From JAVWHX01 sp036639875 (GTDB lineage Bacteria; Bacillota_I; Bacilli_A; Erysipelotrichales; Coprobacillaceae), in NCBI GenBank assembly GCA_036639875.1, contig JAVWHX010000036.1:1-23416 (forward strand): DNA of 23,416 bases, written 5' to 3'. Numbering within the stretch: position 1 is the first letter of the stretch; each line of letters starts with the position of its first letter. Positions 21,003-23,416 of this stretch are shown here, piece by piece. The translations under genes and the position numbers were made by a program. A model generated the notes under the pieces. That model worked only from the letters and a program-made list of their open reading frames with translations. It made no database searches and was not told the origin of the DNA.

Positions 21003-22756
21003 GCTTTTTTATTCATGATAACAGGAATAATCATCGGATTACGTTTTGTCTTTTGATAAAAGAATGGTCCTAATGTATCCCTAATTGTATTTTTGATTTC
21101 ACCAAAAGTTGTCTTTTTCTTTAATAAAGCAGAAAGTTCTTTTCCAACTAATAATTCAGCTTCTCTAATCATTTCAGTACTATCTTTCATATAAACAAAT
21201 CCTCTAGACATAATAATAGGTTTGTTTAATATACAACCAGCACGTGAATCCATTGAGACAAGAACAGAAACCATACCATCTTCACTTAAGATTTGACGAT
21301 CTCTAATAACTGCTGTAGATAAACCAGTAATATCATTACCATCTACATAAATATCATCAACATGAACACGAGGTCCAAGTCTTGCTTCTTCATTTCTTAA
21401 AAGAATACTATCCCCATTAGCTAAAACAAAAGCATTACCTTTTGTTAATCCAACTTCTTCAAATAACTTAGCGTGAATCTTTAACATTCTATATTCACCA
21501 TGTACAGGGAAGAAATATTTAGGTCTTGTAAGTAATAACATTAACTTTTGTTCTTCTTGAGAAGCATGTCCAGATGTATGTAAATTATTAAAGGCTGTAT
21601 TCACAAGAACCTTAGCTCCAGCTCTAAATAACTTATTAACAACTTTATTAATACTTCCAGCATTTCCAGGAATTGGACTAGATGAGAACATAACAGTATC
21701 GCCAGGTTTAATAGAAATTTGACGATGTGTTCCATTAGCAATTCTACTTAAAGCAGCTAATGCTTCACCTTGACTTCCAGTACATAAGATCAATAATTCA
21801 TTATCTGGTAATCTTTTTGCTTCTTCATTTTTAATAAAGAAACGATCAGGACATTTAATATAACCAAGTTTACGTGAAACTTGAATATTATTTTCCATTG
21901 ATCTACCAAAAACTAAAATCTTACGATTGAATTTAACTGCAGCGTCTATAATTTGTTGAACACGATGAACATTTGATGCAAATGTTGCGACAATCAAACG
22001 ACCATCAGTTTTTCTAAATTCTTCTTGAACACTGTAAGCAACTTTCTTTTCACTAATTGAGAAGTTTGGAACTTCAGCATTTGTTGAATCACTTAATAGT
22101 AATGTGACACCTGTTTCTCCTAAGAATGACATCACCTGATAATCCGCTGGATCACCAACAGGTGTTAAGTCAAATTTAAAGTCTCCAGTTGAAACAACTC
22201 TTCCATTTGGAGTATTAATAATAATTCCTAATGATTCTGGAATTGAATGGTTTGTTTTAAAGAAACCAATATTAAAGTGTTTTGTTTTGACTTGAGATTC
22301 ATCATTAATTTGAATCAGTTTAGTAGCGTTTGTTAATCTTCTTTCTTCTAATTTTCTTCTAATCATTGCACAAGCAAGCGGAGAAGCATAGATAAATGGA
22401 ATATCAACAACTTGTAATAAGAATGGAATACCTCCAATATGATCTTCATGACCATGAGTAATCAGTAATCCTTTAATCTTTTTTTGGTTACGTTTTAAAT
22501 ATGAATAATCAGGAATAACATAATCAATTCCTGGTAAACCATCTTCAGCAAACTTAACCCCTGCATCAATAATGATGATTTCATCATCATGTTCAACACA
22601 GTACATATTCTTTCCAACTTCATTTAATCCACCTAAAGCAAATACTTTCGTATCTAAAGAATGCTCTTCTTTTTTTATATTAGGATTTGTTTTTCTAACA
22701 TTATTATGATTTGTTCTTCGTGTTGGTGAAGAACGTTTTTGAGGCATATCAGCCAT
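20999..22756 (-). CDS. rnjA: Ribonuclease J
   Basis: 585 residues; family members are about 555. The beta-lactamase/beta-CASP core is visible: VFALGGLNEVGKNM, the zinc motif HGHEDHIGG (101-109), STGDFKFD with a metal-binding Asp, and the closing FPVHGEYRML. A C-terminal domain ends around MNKKA. RNase J is a cytoplasmic 5'-3' exo- and endonuclease for mRNA turnover and rRNA maturation. The start ATG 22756 has AAAGGTGA before it, though an upstream ATG at 22810 is in frame. Relative to Bacillus RnjA (core near residue 10) there is an N-terminal extension of about 28 residues, basic and Asn/Arg/Pro-rich. The gene precedes and overlaps the phosphoesterase gene. Confidence 0.93.
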   Translation of the reverse strand: MADMPQKRSSPTRRTNHNNVRKTNPNIKKEEHSLDTKVFALGGLNEVGKNMYCVEHDDEIIIIDAGVKFAEDGLPGIDYVIPDYSYLKRNQKKIKGLLITHGHEDHIGGIPFLLQVVDIPFIYASPLACAMIRRKLEERRLTNATKLIQINDESQVKTKHFNIGFFKTNHSIPESLGIIINTPNGRVVSTGDFKFDLTPVGDPADYQVMSFLGETGVTLLLSDSTNAEVPNFSISEKKVAYSVQEEFRKTDGRLIVATFASNVHRVQQIIDAAVKFNRKILVFGRSMENNIQVSRKLGYIKCPDRFFIKNEEAKRLPDNELLILCTGSQGEALAALSRIANGTHRQISIKPGDTVMFSSSPIPGNAGSINKVVNKLFRAGAKVLVNTAFNNLHTSGHASQEEQKLMLLLTRPKYFFPVHGEYRMLKIHAKLFEEVGLTKGNAFVLANGDSILLRNEEARLGPRVHVDDIYVDGNDITGLSTAVIRDRQILSEDGMVSVLVSMDSRAGCILNKPIIMSRGFVYMKDSTEMIREAELLVGKELSALLKKKTTFGEIKNTIRDTLGPFFYQKTKRNPMIIPVIMNKKA

Positions 22757-22792
22757 AGTTTCACCTTTCTTTCTGTATCTACAATTTTTTAT

Positions 22793-22801
22793 AGTATACC
22801 A
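22793..22801 (-). promoter_or_regulatory. Extended -10 promoter for rnjA
   Basis: Reading the minus strand, TGGTATACT is an extended -10 (TG-N-TATACT) about 37 bases before the rnjA start codon. No good -35 is spaced correctly. Confidence 0.45.
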
Positions 22802-22827
22802 CTTCGTCAATATTTTATAATAAAACT

Positions 22828-22852
22828 AGTGAGAATGAAAGTCATTCTCACT
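22828..22852 (-). terminator. Rho-independent terminator of degV
   Basis: AGTGAGAATG (22828-22837) pairs with CATTCTCACT (22843-22852) around a five-base loop; on the minus strand AGTTTTATT follows. It directly follows the degV stop codon. Confidence 0.75.
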
Positions 22853-22858
22853 TACATA

Positions 22859-23416
22859 CTAAATAATCTTTTTACAAGCAGCGATTGCAAGTGAGTTTGG
22901 TCCAATATGACAAGCAACACTTAATGATAATGGATCACAAATCACTTCATGATTTGGGAATGCTTCTTCTACTTGTTTTTTAAATTCTAAAGCTTGTTCT
23001 TTATCAAATGTATAAGCAACCATAATACGAGCATTAGACATATCGTGGTTTTGAGAATCAATTCTTTCATGAATATCTTTTTTCGCTGAATCAATCATAA
23101 TTTTACTGGCTTTAGCCATAGTACGCGTTTTTTGGAATGAATCTAATTTTTCACCTTGAATTGTTAGGATTGGTTTGATTTTAAGCATTCCACCTAATAA
23201 TGCAACTGTAGGTGTAATTCTCCCACCTTTTTTTAAATACTCTAAAGTATTTACTGTAATATAGATAGTTGAATTTAATTTATTTTCCATTAGGATATCA
23301 TGAATTTCTTTTGCGTTTTTTCCTTTTTTGCTAAGTTCAAGGGCATCGAAAACATCCCATTTTTGAGTAACAGAAATACGTTGTGAATCAACAACATAAA
23401 TCTTACCTTTATATTC
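22859..23416 (-). CDS. degV: DegV family fatty-acid-binding protein (5' end outside window)
   Basis: The C-terminal 185 residues are visible; the frame continues open through the window edge, so the gene is partial and its start lies beyond 23416. Conserved features include YVVDSQRIS near the cut end, NTLEYLKKGGRIT, LGGMLKIKPIL with the lipid-binding region, and the closing HIGPNSLAIA. DegV/FakB proteins bind fatty acids and hand them to fatty-acid kinase FakA, which phosphorylates them for phospholipid synthesis. An ATG at 23290 could be mistaken for a start but lies inside the conserved domain. Its terminator at 22828-22852 separates it from rnjA. Confidence 0.9.
   Translation of the reverse strand, partial: EYKGKIYVVDSQRISVTQKWDVFDALELSKKGKNAKEIHDILMENKLNSTIYITVNTLEYLKKGGRITPTVALLGGMLKIKPILTIQGEKLDSFQKTRTMAKASKIMIDSAKKDIHERIDSQNHDMSNARIMVAYTFDKEQALEFKKQVEEAFPNHEVICDPLSLSVACHIGPNSLAIAACKKII

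Noticed and set aside
22805..22810. TTGACG on the minus strand as the rnjA -35
   Set aside because: Only 6 bases from the TATACT -10, far too close; the extended -10 explains the promoter better.
22859..23290. A complete short gene starting at ATG 23290
   Set aside because: The frame stays open to the window edge and the upstream codons encode conserved DegV sequence, so it is the end of a longer gene.

Overview
The window reads as a chromosomal segment of a low-GC, AT-rich Firmicute. Gene content (SigI/RsgI, RapZ-WhiA, RNase J, HflX, DegV, a YlbJ-like protein, MupG-type muramyl recycling), AGGAGG ribosome sites, hairpin-plus-T terminators and UGA used as a stop all fit the Firmicutes. The style of the proteins suggests an Erysipelotrichia/Coprobacillaceae-like gut bacterium, but this is inference without any search. 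Almost every base is coding: there is no gene-free stretch over 300 bases, and I see no tRNA, rRNA, CRISPR array, insertion sequence or attachment site.

Layout. (1) 1-1430: a terminator from an upstream gene, then a two-gene unit of a thioredoxin-like lipoprotein and a zinc-ribbon membrane protein. (2) 1492-5481: an operon of a sugar nucleotidyltransferase with a hexapeptide-repeat C-terminus, a GntR/UTRA regulator, a MupG/DUF871 6-phospho-muramidase-like protein and a SIS-domain protein; probably recycling of cell-wall amino sugars. (3) 5495-7404: a Cof-type HAD phosphatase translationally coupled to a HisC-type aminotransferase. (4) 7419-9037: a PpaX-like HAD phosphatase and thioredoxin reductase. 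(5) 9044-11470: a secreted triple-PepSY protein, sigI and rsgI, preceded by a promoter that looks like a sigma-I site, so the operon is probably self-activated. (6) 11531-13567: rapZ, whiA and a small XRE regulator; the yvcK gene normally found between rapZ and whiA is absent. (7) 13580-15636: a perfect inverted repeat, a small membrane protein, a double zinc-ribbon/beta-propeller membrane protein and an unknown 116-residue protein. (8) 15631-17843: a YlbJ-like membrane protein divergent from hflX. (9) 17827-20202: an orphan protein with a PTS EIIB-like domain, divergent from an intact PPP-type phosphatase coupled to an RpiR regulator. (10) 20184-23416, minus strand: the 3' part of a degV gene, RNase J, and a membrane-anchored YkuE-like phosphoesterase whose catalytic motifs are degraded.

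The strongest candidates for something new are the PepSY-SigI-RsgI module with its Asp-rich sensor tail, the muramyl-recycling operon headed by an unusual GlmU-like enzyme, and the degenerate phosphoesterase overlapping RNase J. Several translation starts were moved downstream of the longest possible ORF because a good ribosome-binding site supports the internal ATG.
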